A stretch of DNA of 64,000 nt from Phoronis australis (Eukaryota > Phoronida > Phoronidae): positions 70,441-134,440 of the forward strand of contig NMRA01000558.1 of assembly GCA_002633005.1 (NCBI GenBank). Direction: 5' to 3'. Under the pieces are notes generated by a model, which saw only the letters and a list, made by a program, of their open reading frames with translations, did not search any database and was not told the origin of the DNA. The position numbers and the translations under genes are program-made. This document shows, piece by piece, positions 23,849 through 35,589 of this stretch. How positions within the stretch are numbered: position 1 is the first letter of the stretch; every line of letters begins with the position of its first letter.

Positions 23849-26800
23849 ATGGTTAACATGCCAATACATTTATACATTGGGTTCTTGTTGATCTCTGCCA
23901 AGATTTGCCTGGCAGTTCCTTTCGATCAGGTATTATTTCTGTTTTGTTCTATTCTGTTTTGTTCATTATTTGGACAGGAATTTGTTCATTTTGCTATATT
24001 AATATACAACAACGTTGTATGAGAATTTAAATTCTCATACAACGTTGTTATTTTAAAAATATAATATTCACACATTGTATCTAATGATATCTTTATTACG
24101 TAAATCAGGTTTACAAGAAAGTGGCAAAAACGCAAATTAGTTAAGGTAAAATGCCACGCGCAGTTTAAACTGGAGTTTTATAATGTTGAATAAAACGAAA
24201 ACAAAAGAAATCAGCAAACATTGTTCTCGTGTCAAGCAATTTGTCAAACGATATTTCTGCGGCTTACTTAGAAGGATTTGAGACGCTTGTGACATGAAAT
24301 ACTACCCCCGGTGAAGAAAATCTTGGAACAGTTTTGGAATTACGCGCAAAAGTTCATCCACCAAAATGTGACCTGGAATTTCCACACCATCACCGATGCA
24401 TGTGTTAACCACTTTCCTATTAGGGGAACTTCGGTATACCGAAGCTTCGCCGAAACTTCGTTTACCTTAACGGAGATATGGAAGTTATCGCTATGACAAC
24501 ACTGGGACGAAGCAGTTCATTCGCACTCTCAAACGGGGGTTCGAGGCTAACTGAAAACTGTTCGCCTGCCTGTTTATTAAAATGATCAGTGTCATTCTTT
24601 ATCAGATATGCTTTTGTAGGCACGTCCATCTATTAAAAGCACTTCGTTTACGCTAACGTAACAAAGAACACGTTTTGCGAGTCTCACGTGGTCGTATACA
24701 GCTGTACATGTATCATTGCAGTGACCTCTACCGATAACTTCGACGAAGCTTCGTTTTTAGTGTTCCCACTACACTGATGCTTCGGTGAGTGCCGAAGCTT
24801 CGCCTTTAAATCCTGCTATTTTAACAGAAGTTTCGCTTGCACATTAGGTGCCGGAGTCAACCTTTCCCACTTACTGAAACTTTGGTAAATGCAAAGTTTC
24901 GCTTCTAAAGGGAAAGCGACTTTGGAAAGCGTGGTTGATCACTTAACATCAATACGTATTTAAGTAATTATTTCATAATAATATTCCAATTTCCATAGCC
25001 CGTCGGTAAGTATTAAATGAATCATCTCATTACAACTGTTTGTGGATAACCTCCATGCAGGTTTCTAACCCACTGTGCAACTCCATGTAAGATACCAGCT
25101 TGTTTCCACAGTCTTCGACAGTCTATGTGACATGTGTGTCACGGTCTTGTAAGAAGTTGAAGAACAATTTCACATGTGACGACCTCAGGGACCGGGATCT
25201 AATCTTTCTATTCGAAATCATATTCAAAATTATTTTGGCATTTTTGTCCTCTACATTTGTGCGAACTCTGTGTCTGTCACTCTTTGCTTGAGTACAATAT
25301 AATTAATGCAAATGCGTTTCTAGTCCAAGTTAACTTGGCATTTGATTATCCCTAGATTCGTGCTAAAAACTCGAGATTTCGATTAGAAATCGAAATTTCA
25401 GGTTCAGTTTCTAACGTAGCTGTATACTAGGACTGCAAAGTTATCTACATTTGAAGAAGAATGCCATCCGAATTAATTAGTCTTTAATTGGTCTAAATCA
25501 ACATCACCTCGTATACTATTGATCTTACCTCGCCGAAAGGTGTCGTGTTAATCCGTGAGGAAGGTGAGTAAACGACGCAGCGGCGTCAGTAGTTCATCTG
25601 CCGAGTGAGTGCCGCTATGGTGTGGTGTGTCGTTCCCGCTAGTGCGAACTATGAAGCTGCGAGGAAAGCGGGCGTCTCGTTTTTTCGGTTTCCTCGAGAG
25701 CCCGAAATGCAGTGAAGAATAAAAAGTGCGCAGTTAATACTATCTCCATGTCTGCGGCCGGCATTTCGTCGACACATTTTACTGACGAATGCCGGCTTAC
25801 CAAACAGCTCATGCCAAGGCAGAAAAAGAGACCAATGAGCAGTCGTCTAAGTCGGGATTGCAAATGGCTATATTGTCGTTTATTTTTGTGCCTTGTGTTT
25901 CAAAATGAATTGTTCTCACCCTAACCAATGCTTATCTAAAACTGAAACGAAGTGTCATAGTCTGTCTCATTAGATAGAATTTTTAATGCCTTTGGAATTA
26001 TCGTGAGTTCAATTGTTTTAATAAACCTGCAATGAACAAATCACAGCGTTACCGGCTTTAGATGCAATAAAGTTAATTGACCGAGCACTGAGGCCGTACT
26101 TTTGTCAGTGAGGGCATGCTAATTCAGTGTTTGCTGACAGAAACCTGTTGTGAAACAATAACATGTATGGTCGGGTTAACGCCCTGGGCGGTTAAATTGG
26201 CGAACCCAAAAAATCGGGGGTGGGTCAGATGTTAGGGGAATCTTTATTTAGATATACATATACATTATTCGAATCATTGTTACTGTACAACTTTTGGCCC
26301 CAACCAGTAAGTCGATTTGCAGTTTCGCAGCTAATTCACCAAAATAATCACGTGCCCGTTATTTTTTGGCCCAGTTGCATATTAGTGTTTTCGTGACTGG
26401 AAGTTTAGTTTCCAACTTTGACTGCTTTATGTTCGTGATGCCTTCAGTCCGGCCGCGACGCCACTAACCGAGATAAAAAGCGTTTTTTGTTTGTTTAGAA
26501 CTGAAAAAGTCACAAGTCTAAAATTACAACACAGCTATGTTCTCCTGTCTGTATTTCACGGAAAAATAATTCTAATTTATCACCGAACAGACCCCAAACT
26601 CCCTCGACCTTGATAAGTTGGGCTACCGAACTTTATAGGCTACGGTACGTTCAAATTCCTATAAATCCGTAAGATCGAAATAAATCTAGTTTTTAACACG
26701 TTTCTTGAAGAACTCAGTGTGTTTGTAAGGGTTTTACATCGAATTTTATTTTGATGATTAATTGGTGTGAAACGGTGAATTCAAGCGATAAGGTGACAGC

Positions 26801-29800
26801 AGTAAGCGTGTTGTGAACTGCTTAATAGACTGCGTTCGCACCTGTGACGTCATTGGTTAATTTCAACACTTCCGCCTGCCGTCAGGTGTCAGGTAAAAGA
26901 ACTGAACTTGTTATCGAGTGGAACTACTCGATCTAAATTGATACAAAATAGATTGTTTTGGGGTGTCATTCTCCTTTAAGTCATCATGCACTCAAGCACA
27001 CACTCATCTTGAGTTCACACAAAAGTAGAAAAAATTATCAAAATAATTTAAAGTTTGATGTCGAGTGAAAACATTAGACCCCCGGGCCTAAAATGTCAGA
27101 AAAATTTAAAATTTCGCCTTTGAATCCCCCAATTGGCCTGGTAGACTAAACAATCTATTTTATTATCACTAAAATTTGTTTGGTGTTCTGACTAGGTATA
27201 TTGTAATAGAGAAAAGGTTTAAGCGGCGAACTTTCACTTTGAAATTTGTATTCATTATTTGAAAATGTTGAAATTCAGAATAAATGTAAAAGAAAATCAT
27301 TGTCTGCTGTAATGCCTGTTTAATATGGGATACCATGAAATTGTAAGTCACCAAATTATGTGCGGTATAACCCGTGTGTGCAATCCAACGTGTTCCTTCA
27401 ACTCGAACGAGCCACACTGAGTCTTATCTTGACATCTACGTCTGCCTTTGGCGCAACAATCGATCACACAGTCCATCACGTGACAATGTACCCCATTCCA
27501 AGAAAGCCAATGTCGTATGTTCGAATCCGTCTTGGGTCTATTCTTAAATACACATCACTGTCGCCGATATTGTAACTTCAAATGAAAATAAAGCATAAGA
27601 ATGTGTTCTTATTTGTCTGACGTTGTGTATTTGATTTCACAATTGAAACTCGTCGGCTTGTTCCAGAGTCTATCACGGGAAGACGACAGGCGCACTCTAG
27701 ATTGTAAGTACTTTGACACCAAAAGCTGGTTCTGGTTTGTTTTGTTTTTTTTTTTTGAAATCGAACCATAGGTTCCTATATTTCAGTTGCTCAATTTTTC
27801 AAAAGGCAACCGACCTGAGACGAGCAAACATTTTAGTCTGTCAGCCCAGGTCTCGAAATGTGTCGGCGTACCAACCAGAACCTCTAATAGATTAAGTGAA
27901 AAGCTTAACTTGAGTGAGCGTCTAACAAAATGAACAACAACTGACAGTTCCTACAACAGATTAACTGAAAACGTCACATATTTCTGTCTGCTCAACTGTG
28001 AACCCATGTGCTCACCAGTGATCAAAAGATTCTGAGTTTGTTTTACTATTAAAGATGTTTTTCCTTTAATTTTACAGTGGATGATATAGTTATTCCCAAT
28101 GTAAGTATTTCAAACATAACATTTAACGTTGCCGGAACGGAGTTTGTCATGTGAGATGAATGAATTTCATATTAAACCGCATTTTTCGTATTTTATACAC
28201 CAGAACGCGATCTTTGATCCGAGTGCAAACAGACTCAAAGCCTCTTTTGCCAAACTCGGCTCTAGCAATGTTTCTTGATTAGCCTGGACTTAGATTAAAC
28301 GCCAGGACGCACCCTTAACATTAGAAAATACAAGTGTAGCACAATTCAGATAAATAGTAACATAGAATCAATACATGATATGCACAAGTATAAACATAAT
28401 TCACTGACATGATGATGACTTGTTTACATGATTCAGAACGTCATGTTGTTTGGTTACGAACAGAGTACCGTGCAAAAATGTTGATGAGCTTCTTTTCGGG
28501 TTACAGTCACGCCTGCGCAGTGGCACTCCAAATTACGCAAATGATTGGCCAAGTGGCGTCATTCCCTACGTGTACGATGCCAGTCTCAGTAAGTAAAACT
28601 CGTCAGACTATGGGGTGTTCTTACAATTTGAGGCCAAAATCTTGGAGAATGTATTGGTCCTGATGGCTGCACTTTATGCGTCCGTTGACTCAGCCGTGCC
28701 AAGGGGCTATGAAGTTGATGAGTTCCGGTTTACTAACCAATCAGAGTGAATCAAGTGCAGCTACTTTGTCGCAAGGATACTTACATTGCAGTCATTGCCT
28801 GTATTATTAGGACTTGTTGGTTGATTCTACATTTATCTTCGTTCTTTTATGATTTAAGAATCTATCTTTTACCCTTTCTTTAGCATCGCTTTAAGTGTAA
28901 CCCGCTAGTCATTCTTCTTCGCTCGTTTTCTTGTCTCTTCTTCCTCACAATCTCTTTTCTTTAGTCAGTACTAACGCCATCAGAAATATCCTTCGTTGTT
29001 CACTTACCGACCCGCTCATGCATGTACATTTGTGTACATGTAGCTCACGTCTGCGGCAAAGTGAATTGTGAGGATTTTGTCTCGCGAGACGGTGAGGCAA
29101 ATGTCTCACTGGAGCTCATTTCCGTGGAAGACTAAGCGTAAATCCTCTCAGCATGCAGACATGTGCACTGAGCTATTTCACCGGAGGAGGACGGCTCAAC
29201 TGCAGCTTCTTGTGTGCGCACGAACTACTCAAGTAACACCAGTGATGTTAACGTATCACAGTGAATTGAAATGCAATCTTGTTGTTCACGGCTCAGCCTC
29301 AGCCTACTATATGAGACTGAAAAGATTTCAAAATAATCATTCGACGTACCCGCATAGGTAATGAAACGTGTTGTGTCATCAGGCTAATTCTGATCATCAT
29401 ATTGGAAAACATTCGACTTTATACATGTACCGTCGAAGTTGCAGCCTCACATAGTTTCACTGCGCTGGCGTAGGGAGGTCCAATGCATTAAGAGAAACGT
29501 GGAAAAAATAAGACACATTAAATAGCATGACAAATTCTAATAGAACGAAAACGAGATTATAAGAGTGGCACTGTGTGTGAAAAGCGCGAAATTCAATGGA
29601 TATCTATGACATCTATAATTTACTGCTTCCTCAGTTTCTGAGGATATATTTTTTTGGTTATTGCTTCATTGTTGGATATTGAACTCTATGCATGAACCAT
29701 TTAGAAATAAGCACTTCAATAGAACCCTAGTTTGTTTGTGATAATTTGAAAGTCTAGAAAATACACGAAGGAACGTCACATTGTTTTGAAGAATTTTAGC

Positions 29801-32800
29801 ATCGTTTCCGCATAGTGCGTCAACTCATGGGATGGTTCGGAATTTTATTAGATCGAACTAATGTACAGTGTAAATCACTATTCTGCAGACGGTAATGATC
29901 GTGCGAAACTGCAAAGCGCTTTCGACCATTACCGACGGATCACGTGCATCAACTGGGTTCCAAGAAATGGTCAGAGCAGCTATGTGTTGATCAAGAAACC
30001 ACCAAACGGACTGTAAGTCAGAATGTTGGGTAAATTCGATTATCTTATTACTTCCTTTCACTTTCCTTGGGAGCAGTTCCTTTCACTGTTGACGCGTTTG
30101 AAGTGTTTAATTTTCTCATTCATTTGACAATCGTTTATCATGACCAAATAAACCGATTCTTGACTCACCAACAGCCTCCCAGTCCGCATTTGCGAGCATT
30201 GTTTCTTGAAATATTCTTCGATTACCTAACATAGATTTTTATTACCTGCAGATGTAACAGTTCCGTTGGTCGTGTTGGGAGTATGCAGGTTATGAACGTG
30301 GCCCAGTGGTGTCTCGACTCATTTCCGGCAATGTTGCACGAGATGATGCATGCTATCGGCTTTCACCACGAGCAGACCAGACCTGATCGAGATAGTCATT
30401 TGAATATTTACTGGGAAAACATTGATCCGAGTATGTGGATAGAATATGAGATGCGATTTTGGTATTGCTAAAAACTGACAGTCCGTTGTCATGGGGACCA
30501 TGTTGGTTGATTAAGATGACGTGTCGCAACAGGTTAAATTGTAGGGACTTATTTCAAGCACTAACGAACTATCTGAGCATTCTGTGCCTGTTCCAGAGAC
30601 GGAGTTAAGTTCATTTTTGACTCAACTTCCAAACTCTGAAACTTCCACATCCGTAAAAATTAAGATAAAACTGAAGTCAAAAACTTAAGTCAAACTTAAG
30701 ATCTCTTTCTTGAAACAGACTTTATACACATTTAAGTTTCATATTAAAACTGACTGAAATTTAAGATTTGTCTTAGTTAAGTCAGTTTTCTTGGAACAGG
30801 CCCCCGATTTTACTCCTATTTTGACCAAAGAAAATTTGCAAACCAATGTCATAACGGTGCGTTGTTTAAATCAATGCGTTGTCACAGAAGGTGGGTTTAT
30901 GGCCACTTCAAATACTGTACGTCATTAGAACGCTCGTATACAAGTAGTATTCGTGGGATTTTCATTTGTAAAATCTGGGTGTGGACCCTGCTTTAATTTT
31001 CTGTCAATGGGCGCGCATTGGATCTGACAATATCATCATTTCTCATGACCATGCTTCAAAAGTTTTTCTCAATTTCACGTACAGAGTAGACAGTATGGAG
31101 TTTTTAAAACATGCACACGGGTAAATCTATTTGCACTCCCTGTAAACTTTTCAAGTGAAATCTTGTAGGTATTAGACGTTTATTGTTTATGTTTATGTTT
31201 ACTTTTGTACGCATTCGATACAACTCTGTATTTTTTCCAGAACATAAAGGTTATTTCAGCATATTCAAGGGATCTTGGACCTATGGTACGAAATACGATT
31301 ACACCAGCGTCATGCACTATAACGCGTATGCTGGAAGTAAGAATCAGCGTATGACCATGACACCTAAAGATGGTACTGATCCCAATATACTGGGAAACGC
31401 AAAAGATTTGTCTGTTACGGACATATACCGAATCAAAGTCATGTATAATTGTGAAGGACTTAAACAATATGAACTGAGGATGGGATACAACCCAGGTAAA
31501 TGAAATGTGAAATTCTTACTTTCGAGCGGATGAATTTTTGATCGTATCAGGAACGCTTTTATTACAAGTGGTAGACCAAACAACTATTCATACTGTCAAA
31601 AAACTCATGGCATTCTGATGAGAAGCTTGGTCCAGGAATGACCATATGACGTCACCAAAGTGTCATTTTTCATTTATGTGTTGTTATTTCTGTCACAATC
31701 CGTTGTTGCTCTCCTTTACTGCCAGAGATGCATCGTAAATGTATTCTTCTATTCTTCAATTAGAACTGTTCAATTCTTCTAAGCCATTTTCACTGCATTT
31801 CATGAGTACCTCGTAGTTCTCCTGTTGAGTTACGGTTTTATTTGTGATGAATGCAAACATGTTCAATGATGTTTCCTGTTACGTGGCATAGCCGCACCAC
31901 AATCAGAAATGAACGTAGACGCGTCTGGCAAATGATATAAAAGTCTTATAATGTCTTACCGTACAGGACACATATTTTGGTACAGCTGGAAATTTCTGAC
32001 TCAGTTCTTTATTTTCCTTCAGATCCAAATTGTGTTGACAAAGATCCAAACTGTAATAAAATGGCACGCTACACGTATCCATCCCAGTGTGATACCAACA
32101 CTAGCTACATGGTGCATAACTGTGGACGGTCTTGTCAAGTGTGCGGTAAGTTGAATCCATTCCTTGCAAAATACATGTAAATGTGCCGTCCTGTTTTCGT
32201 CTACAGTTGTTGCAGACTCGAAGAAAGTTGTGTAACGAGGTTAAAATAATTCTTCTGGGTTGCTAGCAGTGAATTCAAGCTATATGGAAAGTTACGTGTT
32301 GGTTTATCGAATTTGAGAGAGACTCTTTTCAACCATAGGAACATGTAAACACAACGACTGTCCATCCTCCATTTTGTCCCACAAAAATGGTTTGGAACGA
32401 AAGTTTTAAGATGGTTTTACGATGTAATTCGGACAGTTGCAATACAAATCAACGATAATATAGATAACTAAAGAGGAATTGCTGGTCGCTGAAAAAAAGC
32501 GTGTAGTAGACCGAATTCACAAAAGTGTAGACGGGATAAACAATAATTTATTGTCCAGTATGTATGGACAAAAAAGCTAAACGTGAAATAAACTCGCCCT
32601 CATGACAGTTCACAATTATATTTCGTTTTGCTTTTATAACATCTAGTGTGAATAAAGCATATCTTTGGTATTGATATACTTAGTTTTGGGCTAGCATACA
32701 AGTGATAATATCCATTGGTAATGTTATCTCTCAAGTTCAGCACTTGGGCCGTGTAGTCGCCAGCATGCTAGAATCATCCGGAGCCATGTTTACCGATATT

Positions 32801-33318
32801 TCTTGAATTTTTCCGATTTTGGAAATGAACTATAGATTTTCTCACTATCCAACACCGCTCGCATTTTACGTCACGCGACTACAGCACTCTGTCCGATTAG
32901 TCGGTGACGATACTTCGATTGACACCTGGCGACTGCTTAGTTGTATCTTGAAACAAATGTCAAAATAGAACGGTGAATGGAAAATTCGGAGCTATCCCTG
33001 TCTTCCTATTTATTTGCTTAGTTGTACCCGGGTAATAACAGTGTATGTGAAAGCACTTGCGTTGCATCACATACACGGTTGCATACAGTTTACTAATAAT
33101 TTCATTTCCTTCCATAAGGGCCTAAGGTTGGATGCTACCGCGATATGCCAGGAGCGCACTTTGTCCCCAAGCCTTCCGCTAAGCACTGTAAGAGGTACTG
33201 TTACCTAAGAGGAGACCAGTATGCCGGCTTCAAGGGAGGCAACTCATGCGGCTGTTCCTCCAAACTTGGCAGTAAAGCGTGGTTTTGTCGCAACAATATC
33301 GAAGTATACTATGTCTAG
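23849..33318 (+). CDS. Astacin-ShKT-WSC-like secreted metalloprotease (gene B)
   Basis: Astacin-family (M12A) zinc endopeptidase, 367 residues, predicted secreted zymogen. Coding exons: 23849-23929, 27667-27703, 28078-28100, 28507-28588, 29889-30012, 30252-30430, 31241-31495, 32023-32145, 33119-33318. The signal peptide core is LYIGFLLISAKICLA; Met4 is an alternative start. The propeptide has LDDIVIP and ends RLR51; mature Ser52 again puts Trp at position 10. The zinc site is HEMMHAIGFHHE (His145, His149, His155, Glu146), with Met-turn SVMHY at Met200. The ShKT exon and the WSC-like exon (GCYRDMPGA, YAGFKGG) closely match gene A, whereas exons 1-7, including the linker YELRMGYNP, match gene C. 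The gene therefore looks recombinant. Intron 1 is long (3.7 kb) and holds a palindrome, a MITE and a broken THAP ORF. The substrate is unknown. Confidence 0.94.
24008..24049. repeat. Perfect 42-bp palindrome
   Basis: The left half AACAACGTTGTATGAGAA plus TTT is exactly mirrored by the complementary right half, with no spacer. It lies about 80 bp inside intron 1 of gene B. It could be a tiny foldback insertion or a cruciform-prone site; nothing shows a function. Confidence 0.9.
24412..24915. mobile_element. MITE-like element rich in GAAGCTTCG/GAAACTTCG, gene B intron 1
   Basis: About 500 bp with ends that are loosely inverted repeats (CTTTCCTATTAG at the left; CTTTCCCTTTAG as the complement of the right end). 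Internally it is full of AAGCTTCG, GAAACTTCG and ACTTCGGT motifs. The same landmarks (GCAGTTCATTCG, GACCTCTACCGATAA, CCTTTCCCAC) occur in inverted orientation at 44644-45568 in intron 1 of gene D. No ORF of note, so it would be nonautonomous. Confidence 0.55.
25617..25860 (+). pseudogene. Decayed THAP-domain ORF
   Basis: The frame opens MVWCVVPASANYEAARKAG and continues with FFRFPREPEMQ before a stop at 25713-25715. The reading then resumes in another frame from 25712 with STHFTDECRLTKQL. That order matches a THAP zinc-finger domain: N-terminal C-x2-4-C, FHRFP-like motif, then a C-x2-HF motif. The expected second Cys (here in ASAN) and the Cys before HF (here ISSTHF) are both replaced by Ser, and the frame is shifted, so the domain is broken twice over. 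THAP domains occur in P-element-like transposases and host regulators. Lying inside intron 1 of gene B, this is probably transposon debris. Confidence 0.5.
28666..28761. repeat. Short foldback in gene B intron 4
   Basis: Ends GCTGCACTT and AAGTGCAGC are inverted, with ACCAATCAGAGTGAATCAAG near the right end. The CACTTGATT-like end and the ATTGGTT/AACCAATCAG phrase recall the longer hairpin at 48885-49029 in intron 4 of gene D. The arms are short, so assignment is weak. Confidence 0.3.
30586..30801. mobile_element. Foldback MITE-like element in gene B intron 6
   Basis: About 216 bp. The left end reads GCCTGTTCCAGAGAC and the complement of the right end GCCTGTTCCAAGAAAAC. Internal ACTTAAG, TTAAGTTT and AGATCTCTTTCTTGAAACAG phrases link it to the element at 7438-7684. 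Confidence 0.5.
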
Positions 33319-33406
33319 GAATAGACGTTTACGTCAAATATCACAATTCTTTAACATAGTAGTCTGCGTATCCGTGCATTGAATGGAATGTTTATCGGAA
33401 AGAAAA

Positions 33407-33412
33407 AATAAA
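33407..33412 (+). terminator. Poly(A) signal of gene B
   Basis: AATAAA 89 bases after the stop codon of gene B, at nearly the same distance as in gene A. Confidence 0.75.
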
Positions 33413-35589
33413 ACAGAAATTTAAACCATCACGTTTAGAATTTTCAGTTGTGTAGCTTTTTGCAAGTGGATCAGAAAACCTTCATTGTGTATTTGAATGT
33501 AGTGCCAGCCATGTTATCAACTCAAGTGAAAGCGGGTTCAGTAAATAACGATAGGACCTACGCTAAGCCTCGCCAAATTCTAGCCAAAATGACGTTTTCA
33601 TTTAAAATAAACGGCGATATCTCACGTAATGGCGAAGTCTTATTGCTTTTTAGCGAGGTCCTATTCTTACTGATCTCTACCGTATTATTACCTGTGCTCC
33701 GTTCTGGGAGCATGACGTGTAGACCACTTATCACCATGGTGGAGAATGATTTCAGGCGATTAGCTGCGAGCTCTGTTGACAAATCCAAACAAAAAATAGT
33801 TCCTCTTCGTTACGGAAATGTCAGAACACTAATTCAGGTATTGAGCGACCTCAGCTTTGTCAATTGCTTAAAAGGATACCTGGCTTGATGATTAAAACCA
33901 GTCATCGTTCTGTCACCTGGTGTTGCAGCAATTGCCGTCAATTTTGGAAGATAAAAGCAGGAATCAACTAAAAACTCATACTCCCTATGACACAGAATAG
34001 ATATTATGGTTCTTAGTGTGAGTGGTCTTTCCCACAGTTGTCGTGCATTTCGGTAAAAGCGTAGGTCACTCTTGCCCGTTTAGCAGACTTCCGAAGGAGT
34101 TTTCAAAATTTCCTCCAAAACTTTGAGGGTTGTCGAGGGTAACGGGACATTATTTTGTTTCATAGAATTGGATGGGAACGTTGTTATTAATACCTAGATT
34201 TACACTGTATTAATAGGCCGAAACTGGGTGTGGTATACGTTTCAACAAACTAAGTTCGATAACATTTATTCACAAGAAACACAGCGATCCTGATTGCAAT
34301 GATTAAAAGAAACGTGTATGTGGCAGTCCCGTAATTTCGAGTCATGACATTAACCGCAGTAAAGGTACTGCCATCCACGTCACTTTTGGGTTTTTATCCT
34401 TCTTCAGTCCAGAGCGCTGTTGTGAACATGCAGAATAAAACTTCATTCTACTCCGTCTGTATACTTTCTAAACGAAGGACGTTTGCACAAAATACATGAC
34501 GGTGAAGCTCAATTCCGTGAATACCGGCCACTTTTTTGCTGAGTCACACAACAAATTCTCGTAATCTGCCATTCAGTTTCAAAGAGCAGTAATTTCTAGA
34601 AGTTTGAACTAACACTATATTTGATAAATCTGTTATTTGATCATTCTTCCACATTTGCTCAACATTGCATCGTTTGAGCAGTAATTACACGTAGCTACAC
34701 CTAAAACACGTTTAAAAAATACATGTATATACACTCTTCGAGAGCCAATTAAATTCTTGAAAGCCCATAGTTCGGCTCCATAACACTGTCAGGGAAACTT
34801 ATTTTATCAAATATCTCGAAGGCCACACGTGGTCGAAACATTGATAACATTCCTTGTGCTTCATCCACAGTAATGGCAACTTTTAATCATAGCTGGGCTG
34901 ACAAGTTGTGAGTAACCGTGGTGCGCAATTATTTGGAGTGAACACGAAACCAACATATTTATAGTTGGAAACACTTCGATTTTTCCACTTTCAAAATAGC
35001 ACCACTCTTAATTTCTCGTATTTCAGCAGCAGCCATGCTCGTGTAGGGGTCTAGAGTATGGTGTCAGTAAGTGTACGCACACGTAGGTGATAAGTAAGTG
35101 TTGTGTGAACCGCACTGTAGTTTTGCAGGTGGAGATAACAGTATGTATGGCAGTGCCCCAAAAGGGGATTAGTTCACGAGAGCCTCTCTACCCCGGGGTA
35201 ATCTCGATCAATTGAAAAAAGACAAAATCAACCCGCGGGTCGCACTAAGCCAAACCTTAAGCCAGTGAGAGCCATCTCCAAAAAAACTCGCTTACGCAGA
35301 GTTGATTGAGCTCAAAATTATGAGAACACTCAATAGACTTGTCCTGCAGACTCAACATTACCTCTCTGTCCTTACTTACTTCAATCGCACAAATAAATTG
35401 CATTGCCGTTAAATTCACTCATTTTCGCTTCGACTTTTATCTACCTTGCAATTCCACATTCAATAGAGTTGCGTGGCACCCCCACACCCCCGTTTCGTCG
35501 GTACACGGGCCATTGGGAACGGAAAGGCGTGTTCCTTCAATTCGGTCGCCTAGCGTCGTATTGTAAAGAGATCACAGCCTGGAGTTAGT
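33413..35589. other. Intergenic region between genes B and C
   Basis: About 2.2 kb with no gene I can support. A 146-codon open frame at 33448-33888 has no recognisable domain and is opposed by an open frame on the other strand, so it is probably repeat sequence. A segment at 33897-34177 matches a segment upstream of gene A. The last few hundred bases should contain the gene C promoter; no TATA box is obvious. Confidence 0.5.
33897..34177 (+). repeat. Repeat shared by upstream regions of genes A and C (copy 2)
   Basis: Aligns in the same orientation with 10331-10615 through shared landmarks CAGTCATCGTTCTGTCA, GATAAAAGCAGG, TTTAGCAGACTT, GGAGTTTT and GGGTTGTCGAGGG. It lies about 1.4-1.7 kb before the start codon of gene C. 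Confidence 0.55.

Noticed and set aside
33448-33888. 146-codon open frame between genes B and C
   Set aside because: No domain, no signal peptide and no splice context, with a competing open frame on the opposite strand; probably repeat sequence.
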